A stretch of DNA of 38,651 nucleotides, taken from contig JAQXGN010000056.1 of NCBI GenBank assembly GCA_029006735.1, positions 1-38,651 on the forward strand, written 5' to 3'. The stretch comes from Caryophanales bacterium. GTDB taxonomy: Bacteria > Bacillota_I > Bacilli_A > RFN20 > CAG-449. The translations under genes and the position numbers were made by a program. Below, piece after piece: positions 1 through 7,262 of the stretch. A model generated the notes under the pieces. The model did no database searches, was not told where the DNA came from, and saw nothing but the letters and a program-made list of their open reading frames with translations. Positions within the stretch are counted from its first letter, which is position 1. The number at the start of each line of letters is the position of its first letter.

Positions 1-2
1 TT

Positions 3-137
3 AAATGCATTGAAGAATACATCACTTTCTTCAATGAACAAAGGCCTTCTTATTCACTTAATTATCTAACTCCTAAACAATTTAAAGAGTTTTTTACCCC
101 CCTAAACACTATAAAGTGTCTACTTTCTCTTGACTAG
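3..137 (+). mobile_element. C-terminal end of an IS3-family (IS150-like) transposase, cut by the window edge
   Basis: Frame 3 reads 44 residues to a TAG stop at 135-137. The peptide contains EEYITFFNEQRPSYSLNYLTP, which I split as EEYITFFNEQRP and SYSLNYLTPKQF: this is the characteristic C-terminal end of the rve/integrase core of IS3-family OrfB proteins. The catalytic DDE residues lie off the left edge. The sequence after about 107 (a short CACT/AGTG inverted pair, then the run containing TTGACTAGTGCA ending near 141) is where the right terminal inverted repeat of such an element would sit, overlapping the stop codon as is usual in this group. The exact right end cannot be fixed without the left end. 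Family call is from residue pattern, not from a search. Confidence 0.8.
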
Positions 138-183
138 TGCAAATGAACAAAAAATAAAAATTATCATATAAATAATCTGTGAT

Positions 184-1185
184 ATGATTATGAAAAAAAA
201 TAGATTATTAATTCCTTTAATTTTAATTTCTTTAGTTGGTTGTTCTTCAAATAATGATAATAGAATAAAAGTCGCAGAAGTGACTCATTCACTATTCTAT
301 GCTCCTATGTATGTCGCATTAGAAGCAGGATATTTTAAAGAAGAAGGTCTAGATATAGAAATAATAACTACCCCCGGTGCAGATAAAGTAATGGCAGCCC
401 TTTTATCAAAAGATGCTCAAATAGGGTTAATGGGTCCAGAAGCTAGCGTATATACATATATAAATGGAGCAAAAGATTACGCTATCAACTTTGCTCAATT
501 AACGCAAAAAGATGGTTCTTTTCTTATTGGAAAAGAAAAAAAAGATGACTTTACTTTAAATGATTTAAAAGGACAAATAATAATTGGTGGAAGAAAAGGT
601 GGTATGCCAGAAATGACTTTAGAATATGTTCTAAAAAAATATGGATTAACCATCACTCAAGATGTCAATGATAAAACAAAGGATGTATGCATAAGAACCG
701 ATGTTAGTTTCGATGCTACTACTGGCGTATTTATTGCAGAAAAAAACTCTAAATATGTTACTGCATTTGAGCCTCTTGCTACTCAACTAGAAAAAACAAA
801 TCAAGGATATAAATTATGTTCTATCGGTGAACTTTTGCAAGAAAATGTTCCATATACTTGTTTTTCTAGTTTAAAGTCATTTGAAAATAAAAATACTAAA
901 AAGCTAAAAGGATTTACTAATGCCATCAAAAAGGGATTAGAATTTGTAAACAATAATGAAGGAAAGACAGTTGCAAAATATTTAATGAATAATTTTTCTA
1001 CTTCAAGTGAAGAAGAAATCATCGATGTTATAAATAGTTATAAATCAATTGAAGCATGGCCAAATGAAATGGAATTAAAAGAAACTTCATTTAATAAACT
1101 AATTGATATAGTAAAAGAAGCAAATGAATTACCAAAAAACACAATCGTTCCATATGAAGATATAGTAACTGATATTTATCTATAA
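184..1185 (+). CDS. ABC transporter substrate-binding lipoprotein, NMT1/THI5 (ThiY/SsuA-like) family
   Basis: A 333-residue protein with a lipoprotein signal: basic MKKNR, a hydrophobic stretch and lipobox LVGC with Cys20, so it should be lipid-anchored outside the membrane. Residues 35-60 (SLFYAPMYVALEAGYF then KEEGLDIE) are the hallmark of the NMT1/THI5 fold that binds thiamine-pathway pyrimidines, sulfonates or nitrate; DAQIGLMGPE further on also fits. The ligand cannot be told from sequence. Full length for the family. No permease or ATPase gene follows, and an IS end lies directly upstream, so partner genes may have been separated or may be left of the window. Start: ATG at 184 and ATG at 190 (giving MKKN) are both possible; neither has a clear ribosome binding site. 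It runs tail-to-tail into the next gene with a 10-nt overlap. Confidence 0.85.
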   Translation: MIMKKNRLLIPLILISLVGCSSNNDNRIKVAEVTHSLFYAPMYVALEAGYFKEEGLDIEIITTPGADKVMAALLSKDAQIGLMGPEASVYTYINGAKDYAINFAQLTQKDGSFLIGKEKKDDFTLNDLKGQIIIGGRKGGMPEMTLEYVLKKYGLTITQDVNDKTKDVCIRTDVSFDATTGVFIAEKNSKYVTAFEPLATQLEKTNQGYKLCSIGELLQENVPYTCFSSLKSFENKNTKKLKGFTNAIKKGLEFVNNNEGKTVAKYLMNNFSTSSEEEIIDVINSYKSIEAWPNEMELKETSFNKLIDIVKEANELPKNTIVPYEDIVTDIYL

Positions 1186-1496
1186 TTTGAGATACATATT
1201 ACTTGATCTTCACTAATCTTTAAATCAATATTATTAATAGTAAGATGAATAGAATCATTTTCAAAACGATAGTCATTTACTATAATAGGCTCTTGTAAAG
1301 TAAAATCATTATGTTGAGAAGAAAAAATGAATCTATGGACTGGATTTAAATCAAAATCTGATCGTAATCCGTTTGCGATATATTCTAAATAAACCTCCAT
1401 CTCAACATCTAAAAATAGTGTATTATTCTTTAATACAGCTTTTATAATGTTTAATTCTTTCAATGGATAATTTAGAAAAAACTCTTTCAAATGCAT
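1176..1496 (-). CDS. Small protein of unknown function
   Basis: A 106-residue protein with no signal peptide, no membrane segment and no motif I recognise. It is a mixture of short amphipathic and beta-prone stretches (for example the alternating pattern in DSIHLTINNIDLKI near the C-terminus), so it is probably a small soluble cytoplasmic protein. The start is well supported: AAGGAG lies 5-6 nt before the ATG at 1496. It converges on the substrate-binding protein, overlapping its stop by 10 nt, and stands alone. A TTGACA at 1532-1537 lies upstream but no -10 at a workable distance from the ribosome binding site was found. That it is a real gene rests on the start context and on the lack of any competing ORF. 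Confidence 0.6.
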   Translation of the reverse strand: MHLKEFFLNYPLKELNIIKAVLKNNTLFLDVEMEVYLEYIANGLRSDFDLNPVHRFIFSSQHNDFTLQEPIIVNDYRFENDSIHLTINNIDLKISEDQVICISNYR

Positions 1497-1649
1497 GATT
1501 ACTCCTTCTTAAATAGTTGATAATTTTTTAATGTCAAATTGATTTGCATCCTTAATATCTTTTTTTATTCTAATCAATAAACATTATGAAATAAACACAA
1601 TTTGAGACTAAATATAAAATTATCCAATTTTATTTAGATAGTGTAAATC

Positions 1650-1678
1650 TTGTTATCTATTTTCACATATGCTAATAT
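1650..1678 (+). promoter_or_regulatory. Sigma-A-type promoter for the flippase-like gene
   Basis: TTGTTA (1650-1655), a 17-bp spacer and TAATAT (1673-1678), preceded by TGC so that an extended -10 is present. Transcription would start about 10 nt before the ATG at 1696. Confidence 0.6.
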
Positions 1679-1695
1679 AGACGTGGTAAATAGAT

Positions 1696-3078
1696 ATGAC
1701 AAAAACAACAAAAAAATATATTATTTCTATCTCTATTTTATTAATTGTAACTGCTTTAGCTATCTACTTTGTATTAAAGCAAGACCCTAGAGCTGTTTTT
1801 GATGCAATTAAAAAGTGTGATTTAAAATGGTTAATAAGTGCTATATCCATTGTTATTATTACTTATTTAGTCGAAGGTGTTATTCTCACAGTTTTAGCAA
1901 AGATGTATAAAAGAAATTATCCATATTGGAAAGGTGTATTAAACACATTTATCGGCACATTTTTCTCTGGTATTACCCCTTCTAGTTCTGGAGGTCAATT
2001 TGCTCAGGCTTATACTTTTTCTAAACAAGGAGTTAAAATTACAAATGCAGCATCGATTTTATTCATGCATTTTATCGTATATCAAGCAATGCTTATTCTT
2101 TATGGAGGAGGCGTATTAATCTTTAAATTTAATGAAATGCGTTCTTTGACTCAAACAATCAATATTTTTGGTTATAACTTTGATGTTATTTCTTTAGCAA
2201 TCTTAGGTTTTAGTATTAATTTAATCGTATTACTAGGCCTATTTTTTCTTGCATTCAGTAAAAGAATCCACTCTTTTATCATTAAATATGGAATCGGACT
2301 AGGTGCCAAATTAAAAATAATTAAAAACCCAGAAGATCGCATTTTAAGATTAAATACTAAAGTAGAGACATTTAGAATCGAGTTAAAAAGATTATGTCAA
2401 AACTGGCCAATTTTAATTACTGTCAGTATTTTATTCTTAATCAAACAAGTATTATATAACTCAACTCCATTTTTTATTGCTAATTCTATGGGTTTAGAAT
2501 TTTCTTCTTCAAATAATTTCATCAACTACTTAAACTCTGTTTCAATGACTACATTAGTATCTACTATCACTTCTATGGTTCCTATTCCAGGAGCTTCTGG
2601 AGGAGCAGAATTAGTATTCCAATATCTATATGGAGGTACATTTTTCACAAATGCGTCTCACAGTGATATTTCCGCATTAATTCTTCTTTGGAGAAGTATT
2701 TCCTTTTATCTTGGATTAATACTTGGCTTCATTGTCTTTATTTCTTATCATGAATCGCCTAAAAATGATTCATTCTTACATGGAGATAATAAAACTCTAT
2801 TAGAACTTAATGTTATTAATTTAAATGAAGAAGGAAAAATATGTGAAAGAGAAAAAAAAGAAATTGACGAGGATAATTCAATTATTAATATTGAGCCTCA
2901 ATTATTAACTGTAGAAGATATTGAAAAGCATTTTGCTTTATTAAAACAAGATTTATCTAAACAATTAAAAAAGAACGAACGAAGTTTAATAAAGGAAGAA
3001 AGTCAAAAAGAAGAAGAAAGAAAAAATAAGAAAAAAAGTCGCTTTAAAAAGAGCAAAGAAGAAAAAGAAAATCGCTAG
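1696..3078 (+). CDS. Lysylphosphatidylglycerol synthase/flippase-like integral membrane protein (UPF0104, PF03706-type)
   Basis: 460 residues with seven or eight predicted membrane helices in residues 9-350. Two motifs diagnostic of the LPG-synthase transmembrane/UPF0104 family are visible: TPSSSGGQ at 94-101 and PIPGASGG at 296-303. In MprF this domain flips lysyl-phosphatidylglycerol; stand-alone members are of unclear substrate, and the catalytic aminoacyl-transfer domain of MprF is absent here. The last 110 residues form a highly charged, probably cytoplasmic tail rich in Lys and Glu (KKKSRFKKSKEEKENR at the end), longer than the usual family core. It is a single-gene unit with its own promoter at 1650-1678. 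The ribosome binding site is weak (GTGGT). The lipid or glycolipid moved cannot be told. Confidence 0.8.
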   Translation: MTKTTKKYIISISILLIVTALAIYFVLKQDPRAVFDAIKKCDLKWLISAISIVIITYLVEGVILTVLAKMYKRNYPYWKGVLNTFIGTFFSGITPSSSGGQFAQAYTFSKQGVKITNAASILFMHFIVYQAMLILYGGGVLIFKFNEMRSLTQTINIFGYNFDVISLAILGFSINLIVLLGLFFLAFSKRIHSFIIKYGIGLGAKLKIIKNPEDRILRLNTKVETFRIELKRLCQNWPILITVSILFLIKQVLYNSTPFFIANSMGLEFSSSNNFINYLNSVSMTTLVSTITSMVPIPGASGGAELVFQYLYGGTFFTNASHSDISALILLWRSISFYLGLILGFIVFISYHESPKNDSFLHGDNKTLLELNVINLNEEGKICEREKKEIDEDNSIINIEPQLLTVEDIEKHFALLKQDLSKQLKKNERSLIKEESQKEEERKNKKKSRFKKSKEEKENR

Positions 3079-3220
3079 AAAGACGAGAAATTATAAATAT
3101 TTTTAGGGTTTTGAAATCGCTATAAATTTTTTTATGGTCAAATACGATTCTTTTTTATTAATTTTACGTATTATCAATATTTTAAAATAGTTTATCTTCA
3201 TCTTCTTTTGTTTTTATAAA

Positions 3221-3316
3221 TTATACATAGATTAGGTTATCATATGGATTTACTTTAGTATGTAAAATAGCTATTATCATTCCCCACCATATTTGTTCTT
3301 GCTTATGGTATAACAT
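3221..3316 (-). pseudogene. Possible small ORF or remnant of a lost gene
   Basis: A 31-codon minus-strand frame from ATG at 3316 to TAA at 3221 reads MLYHKQEQIWWGMIIAILH followed by TKVNPYDNLIYV. The frame stays open upstream to a TGA at about 3380-3382, adding a plausible stretch (LFNKFPKSGES) that has no start codon and crosses the LacI terminator. The two adjacent Trp codons and balanced composition look more protein-like than typical intergenic A+T-rich sequence. GGTG about 7 nt before the ATG could act as a ribosome binding site. It may be the tail of a decayed gene, a small real protein, or chance. I do not recognise the peptide. Confidence 0.2.
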
Positions 3317-3363
3317 GCTTTCACCACTTTTAGGAAATTTGTTAAATAAATTATAATTTATAT

Positions 3364-3393
3364 AAAAAAACTTAGAGATTCACCTCTAAGTTT
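3364..3393 (-). terminator. Intrinsic terminator of the LacI-type gene
   Basis: Perfect 10-bp stem AAACTTAGAG / CTCTAAGTTT with a 6-nt loop, followed on the minus strand by seven T. It starts 6 nt after the stop codon of the regulator. Confidence 0.9.
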
Positions 3394-3398
3394 CTATA

Positions 3399-4394
3399 TT
3401 ATAGGTTAGATTCTTTAGTTGAAGATCTAAATACGAATGTGGACTTAAATTCATAGTCCTTATTCTTCAATTCACCTTTTAATAATTTAGTGACCATACG
3501 CATTGCGATTGATCCAACTTCATAAAAATCAATATTTAATGAAGAGATACTTGGACGAGCGATTGAAGAATATTTAGTACCGATAATTGACATAACTTGA
3601 ACGTCATTTGGCACTTTTAATCCTGTATCAATCGCAGCATTTTGAATTGCACATGCAATTGAATCACGTGGGCAAATAAAATATCCTTCTTTAACTGCAT
3701 TGAAATAATCAATGAAATATGAATATGTTGCATGATATGAATCAGTACAAGAAATAACTGATAAATTGCCATCTGATAATATTTCTCTTGCTATATCTTC
3801 TAATGAAGAGATAAGTCTACCTTCATTTGGCAATCTAATAAATTGCATACTTTCATTTTTTGCATGATTTTTAATAAAATCTTTTAATCCTTCTTCATAA
3901 TTTAAAGTAATAGAAGCAAGTTTTTCTCCTTCAACTTTATTACCAATTAATACAGTTGGAATGTTATATGACTCAATAACTTTAATATCATTTTCATTAA
4001 GAATATCATCAAAAATAATTGCTCCATCAACATGAGATGTAATCAATTTTGACATTGCATCTTTTGCATCTTCCATTGAATGTTTTGTGACAAATAATGT
4101 TGTTTGATATCCATATATTTTACCGATATCAATCATTCCAGATAATAAATTAGATATATGAACATAATTTGTATCTGGTAAAATAATTCCAATATTAGTT
4201 GTTCTTGATGTTGCAAGTCCTTGCGCCAATGCATTAGGACGATATCCTAATCTTTGAATCGTATCTTGTACTCTCTTTTTCGTTTCTGGCGTAACATTAC
4301 TTTGATTATTAATAACCCTAGAAACAGTCGCTAAAGATACTCCAGCAGCTTTTGCGACTTCATAAATTGTAACTCTATCCTTATATACGCTCAT
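3399..4394 (-). CDS. LacI/GalR-family transcriptional regulator, CcpA-like
   Basis: 331 residues. The N-terminus carries the LacI helix-turn-helix (TIYEVAKAAGVSLATVSRVIN, written here as TIYEVAKAAGVS plus LATVSRVIN, residues 9-29), then GYRPNALAQGLA, the hinge helix whose Leu side chain normally intercalates in the operator centre. Residues from about 62 form the periplasmic-binding-protein-like effector domain (NIGIILPD, HVDGAIIFD, IARPSISSLNID). The spacing and wording of the first 70 residues resemble CcpA, but the later part diverges, so the effector and whether it is the carbon-catabolite regulator are uncertain. I chose the ATG at 4394, preceded by AAGGGGG; an in-frame ATG 33 nt upstream lies inside the neighbour's terminator hairpin and its extension would span the ribosome binding site. 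A palindrome in the neighbouring promoter (4787-4804) is a candidate target. Confidence 0.88.
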   Translation of the reverse strand: MSVYKDRVTIYEVAKAAGVSLATVSRVINNQSNVTPETKKRVQDTIQRLGYRPNALAQGLATSRTTNIGIILPDTNYVHISNLLSGMIDIGKIYGYQTTLFVTKHSMEDAKDAMSKLITSHVDGAIIFDDILNENDIKVIESYNIPTVLIGNKVEGEKLASITLNYEEGLKDFIKNHAKNESMQFIRLPNEGRLISSLEDIAREILSDGNLSVISCTDSYHATYSYFIDYFNAVKEGYFICPRDSIACAIQNAAIDTGLKVPNDVQVMSIIGTKYSSIARPSISSLNIDFYEVGSIAMRMVTKLLKGELKNKDYEFKSTFVFRSSTKESNL

Positions 4395-4424
4395 ACTTTT
4401 CCCCCTTAATATATGATTAATAAA

Positions 4425-4448
4425 CAAAAAGCGCCCTTAAGCGCTTTT
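4425..4448 (-). terminator. Intrinsic terminator of the small membrane protein gene
   Basis: Stem AAAAGCGC / GCGCTTTT (4427-4434 with 4441-4448), 6-nt loop, T-run on the minus strand. It separates the 90-residue gene from the LacI-type gene downstream. Confidence 0.85.
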
Positions 4449-4468
4449 GATGTGAAATAACTAACCTT

Positions 4469-4741
4469 CTAAATCTTAATAGAATTCAATGTTCTTTTAA
4501 TTGAATCAATTGTTTCTTTTGTTTTTGTTTTTACTTCAGACAAATCGATTGTTTCTAATTCTTCGAGAACTAATTCGATTTTTGTCTTCGCTTTGTCAAT
4601 AACACTTTGTTTAGAAGTATGACAACATTTTTCTTCTGAGTCTTCTTCACAAATACATGAACTTTCTTTCTTATTCATCATTTTGTAGCCGATAACACCC
4701 ATACCGACGCCTAACATAAGGCACATCATCATTTTTTGCAT
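4469..4741 (-). CDS. Small membrane-anchored protein, Cys-containing, unknown function
   Basis: 90 residues. Residues 3-22 are a Met/Gly-rich hydrophobic segment (MMMCLMLGVGMGVIGYKMM) suited to a single N-terminal membrane anchor. Next come five cysteines in total at about positions 7, 29, 31, 39 and 40, in an acidic CICEED...EEKCCH patch that could bind a metal or form disulfides, followed by an amphipathic Lys/Glu helix to the end (VIDKAKTKIELVLEELE). The overall plan resembles small YtxH-like anchored helical proteins, but I cannot assign it. The start is supported by AAGGAG upstream. It has its own promoter with an 18-bp palindrome in the spacer (4781-4809) and its own terminator, so it is likely a regulated single gene. 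Confidence 0.7.
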   Translation of the reverse strand: MQKMMMCLMLGVGMGVIGYKMMNKKESSCICEEDSEEKCCHTSKQSVIDKAKTKIELVLEELETIDLSEVKTKTKETIDSIKRTLNSIKI

Positions 4742-4780
4742 CTTACCACTCCTTAAAATGGCATCTCAACGCTTATAAAT

Positions 4781-4809
4781 ATTTTATATGAAAATATTTT
4801 CATAGTCAA
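4781..4809 (-). promoter_or_regulatory. Promoter with an 18-bp palindromic operator filling the -35/-10 spacer
   Basis: On the minus strand TTGACT (4804-4809), 17-bp spacer, TAAAAT (4781-4786). Positions 4787-4804 read TATGAAAATATTTTCATA, a perfect 18-bp palindrome occupying the spacer. Additional TTTTCAT half-site-like copies follow at about 4816-4833. The palindrome resembles a cre/LacI-type site (TGAAA..TTTCA) but its centre is TA rather than the usual CG. The adjacent LacI-type regulator is the obvious candidate ligand; this is inference. Confidence 0.7.
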
Positions 4810-4937
4810 TATTCATTTTTTCATAAGTTTTCATTAAGATGGTTTTTTTCTCAAAGGTTAGTAAAAATATAAATGAATATATCTATATCACACAATTATT
4901 ATGTTATGCATATAAATAAAAATTATACAAATAATGA

Positions 4938-5603
4938 TTATTTATCTAATCCCTCCATAATAGAAACACTGCTAGAAGCACCAATTCTATTCGCACCAGC
5001 TTTAACCATACTTAAAAATTCTTCTGCATTATGGATTCCACCACTTGCTTTTACTCCGAATTTTTTACCAACTATTTTTCTCATTAATTTTACATCACTA
5101 ACAGTTGCTCCTCCACATGAAAAACCAGTTGAAGTTTTTACATAAGTAGTTGAAGCTTGTCTAGCACATGCATGACGAACTATTTTACAAACACGAACTT
5201 TTTCTTCATCAGTTAGATTACAAGTTTCAATAATCACTTTTAATACTTTTCCTTTACTTGCTTTTCTAATCAATTTAATCTCATTTTCCACATAAGCATC
5301 ATCATGTGCTTTTAAACGAGATACATTAATTACCATGTCGACCTCATCTGCACCATCTTTAATTGCTTGTTTAGTTTCAAATACTTTAGATGCTGTTGAA
5401 GTTGCACCTAAAGGAAAGCCGATTACTGTACATACTTTAACATCGCTTCCTTCTAATAATTTTTTACATAGAGGAATATATCCAGGATTTACACAAACTG
5501 ATTTGAAATCATATTGTTTTGCTTCTTCGCATAATTTGATTATTTGCTCATCAGTACAATCCATCTTTAATAATGTGTGATCAAAATATTTGCTATAATT
5601 CAT
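4938..5603 (-). CDS. deoC: Deoxyribose-phosphate aldolase
   Basis: 221 residues, normal for the Bacillota form. DeoC splits 2-deoxyribose-5-phosphate into acetaldehyde and glyceraldehyde-3-phosphate, the last step of deoxynucleoside catabolism, in the cytoplasm. The active-site residues are all present: Schiff-base Lys156 in YVKTSTGF, the proton-relay Lys185 in GVKASGGI, and Asp89 in ADEVDMV; KVIIET (around 122-127) is also conserved. GGAG precedes the ATG at 5603. It appears to be monocistronic, with a promoter that begins inside the rpmF terminator (5629-5657); no other deo gene is nearby. Confidence 0.96.
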   Translation of the reverse strand: MNYSKYFDHTLLKMDCTDEQIIKLCEEAKQYDFKSVCVNPGYIPLCKKLLEGSDVKVCTVIGFPLGATSTASKVFETKQAIKDGADEVDMVINVSRLKAHDDAYVENEIKLIRKASKGKVLKVIIETCNLTDEEKVRVCKIVRHACARQASTTYVKTSTGFSCGGATVSDVKLMRKIVGKKFGVKASGGIHNAEEFLSMVKAGANRIGASSSVSIMEGLDK

Positions 5604-5628
5604 AACATAAATCTCCTTTTACTCTATA

Positions 5629-5657
5629 AATATAACACACAATAAAAAAAGACTCAA
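5629..5657 (-). promoter_or_regulatory. Probable deoC promoter overlapping the rpmF terminator
   Basis: On the minus strand TTGAGT (5652-5657), 17-bp spacer, TATATT (5629-5634). The -35 hexamer is part of the 3' arm of the upstream terminator hairpin. Confidence 0.5.
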
Positions 5658-5665
5658 TTGAGTCT
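5642..5665 (-). terminator. Intrinsic terminator of rpmF
   Basis: Perfect palindrome AGACTCAATTGAGTCT (5650-5665) followed on the minus strand by seven T; A-run on the other side. It lies 12 nt after the rpmF stop. Confidence 0.88.
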
Positions 5666-5677
5666 ATTTTTCTCTAG

Positions 5678-5860
5678 TTATTTCTTTTTTACATCAACAA
5701 CTTGTTTGCCATCATAATATCCACATTCTGGGCAAACACGGTGTGAAACGATTGTTGCTCCACAATTGCTACATTTTACTAAACCAGTTACGTTTAATTT
5801 AAAATGAGTTCTACGCATTCTTTTTGTTGTTTTTGATGTTCTTCTAGCTGGAACTGCCAT
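5678..5860 (-). CDS. rpmF: 50S ribosomal protein L32 (zinc-ribbon form)
   Basis: 60 residues starting [19 protein letters not shown], the conserved L32 N-terminus, followed by a zinc ribbon with Cys30-x2-Cys33 and Cys43-x2-Cys46 (CSNC and CPEC). It is a structural component of the large ribosomal subunit. The presence of all four cysteines marks the zinc-dependent paralogue type. GGAGG precedes the start. It is a monocistronic unit here; the DUF177/YceD gene that often precedes rpmF is absent. Confidence 0.97.
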   Translation of the reverse strand: MAVPARRTSKTTKRMRRTHFKLNVTGLVKCSNCGATIVSHRVCPECGYYDGKQVVDVKKK

Positions 5861-5907
5861 ACTTACACACCTCCTAAGGACTACACCTCTTATTTGACAC
5901 GATTGTT

Positions 5908-5936
5908 ATTTTATATGATTTTAGAGAAAGTGTCAA
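5908..5936 (-). promoter_or_regulatory. Strong sigma-A promoter for rpmF
   Basis: Consensus TTGACA (5931-5936), 17-bp spacer and TAAAAT (5908-5913) on the minus strand, with a leader of about 40 nt to the L32 start. Confidence 0.8.
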
Positions 5937-6005
5937 CCATTTTAATCAATGATTTTCATATTTTACTATGTTTTATTAATGAAAATTAATACTTATTTTA
6001 TCGAT

Positions 6006-7262
6006 CTATCCTTGATAAATAATTTTTACCATTTCTCCCAGAATCACTTTGTCTGATTTTGTCTTTACTTCCATATAATTTGAAGCATGGCCTTTATACA
6101 TTTTAGTCTTTAGATCATATGTTTCAATAATTACATCTACTTCTTTATCAATAAATTGCTTTTCATAATTATTCTTTAATTCATTCCCTAATTGAATCAA
6201 ACGATGGACACGTTCTTTTTTTATTCTAGGATCAACTTGATTAGGCATATTAGACGCGATAGTACCTGGTCTAATTGAATAAGGAAACACATGTAAATAG
6301 ACAAATCCACAATCCTTAATAAAATTCATTGTTTCTACAAATTCTTCTTCAGTTTCCCCTGGAAAACCAACAATTACATCGCATGCTAAAGCAATATCAG
6401 GAACAGCTTCTTTTATTTTTTTAATTGTTTTTAAGAATTGTTCTTTATTATATTTTCTTTTCATTCTTTTTAAGACTGTTTCTGATCCAGATTGAAGAGG
6501 AATATGCAAATGATGGGCTAGACAAGAATTATTTTTTAATATCTCAATAAATTCATCATCTATTTGACTTTCTTCAATTGAAGAAATTCTAATTCTTTGA
6601 ATCCTTGGTTCTTTTAAAATAATGTCTTTTAATAAATCATTGAAAAAATATTTTTCTTCAAGATGGTCTCTTCCATAACTCGCAGAATCAATACCTGTTA
6701 ACACAATCTCTTTAAAGCCTGAATCTGCTAAGCGAGATATTTCATCAAAAATATCCTCTTTTTTTCGAGAACGGAAATTCCCTCTTGTATATGGAATAAT
6801 GCAATAAGTGCAAAAATTATTACATCCATCTTCAATTTTGACAAATGCACGCGTATTTTCACTATAGGATGAAATCTTTAAACATTCATAATCTTCATGA
6901 CGATTATCTTTATGGACAGATACATATTTCTCATCATTTAAATGTTCAATTATTTCTTTTCTATTTGATGTTCCTACAACAATATTTACACCATCAATAT
7001 TTTCAACAATTTCTGGATGTAATTGTGAATAACATCCCATTACTACTATTTTAGCGTTAGGGAAATCTTTACTTGCTTTACGAATCATTTGGCGTGATTT
7101 TTGTTCTCCCACTTGAGTAACTGCACATGTATTAATAACAAAAACATCACATTGATTATTATGTGATTCTTCATAGCCTAGTTTATTTAATAATTCTTTA
7201 ATTGCTTCAGTTTCATAAGTATTTACCTTGCAACCTAAAGATAATGTTTTATAGTATTTCAT
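6006..7262 (-). CDS. mtaB: tRNA t6A37 methylthiotransferase MtaB
   Basis: 418 residues from the chosen start. MtaB is a radical-SAM enzyme that adds a methylthio group to N6-threonylcarbamoyladenosine-37 of ANN-decoding tRNAs. The N-terminal UPF0004 domain carries Cys11, Cys46 and Cys77 (LGCKVNTYE, NTCAVT, MGCYSQ) for the auxiliary 4Fe-4S cluster; the radical-SAM motif is CNNFCTYC (Cys147/151/154) with IIPYTRG after it; the last 60 residues fit a TRAM domain. LGCKVNTYE and the overall wording fit MtaB better than MiaB or RimO. I prefer the ATG at 7262 (MKYYKT), which has AAGGG upstream; an ATG 18 nt earlier lacks one. It is the last gene of the nfo operon and overlaps the preceding gene by 14 nt. 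No clear terminator follows. Confidence 0.95.
   Translation of the reverse strand: MKYYKTLSLGCKVNTYETEAIKELLNKLGYEESHNNQCDVFVINTCAVTQVGEQKSRQMIRKASKDFPNAKIVVMGCYSQLHPEIVENIDGVNIVVGTSNRKEIIEHLNDEKYVSVHKDNRHEDYECLKISSYSENTRAFVKIEDGCNNFCTYCIIPYTRGNFRSRKKEDIFDEISRLADSGFKEIVLTGIDSASYGRDHLEEKYFFNDLLKDIILKEPRIQRIRISSIEESQIDDEFIEILKNNSCLAHHLHIPLQSGSETVLKRMKRKYNKEQFLKTIKKIKEAVPDIALACDVIVGFPGETEEEFVETMNFIKDCGFVYLHVFPYSIRPGTIASNMPNQVDPRIKKERVHRLIQLGNELKNNYEKQFIDKEVDVIIETYDLKTKMYKGHASNYMEVKTKSDKVILGEMVKIIYQG

Larger units (their letters stand above)
3079..3398. other. 320-bp intergenic region between convergent genes
   Basis: A+T-rich region holding the terminator of the LacI-type gene at its right end (3364-3393) and a possible short minus-strand reading frame (3221-3316, described separately). 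No hairpin terminator for the flippase-like gene, promoter or RNA gene was recognised. Confidence 0.6.

Noticed and set aside
120-184. Outward promoter from the IS end (TTGACT at 130) for the substrate-binding gene
   Set aside because: No -10 hexamer at 16-18 bp; the nearest candidates are about 26 bp away.
3399-4427. Longer N-terminus for the LacI-type regulator from 4427
   Set aside because: The extra 11 residues run through the neighbour's terminator stem and through the AGGGGG ribosome binding site used by the ATG at 4394.
4801-4840. CRISPR-like or tandem repeat from recurring TTTTCAT
   Set aside because: Only three short irregularly spaced copies; better explained as operator half sites or A+T-rich chance.
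4873-5580. Plus-strand open frames opposite deoC
   Set aside because: They lie antisense to a gene with intact active-site residues, lack ribosome binding sites and have no recognisable sequence.
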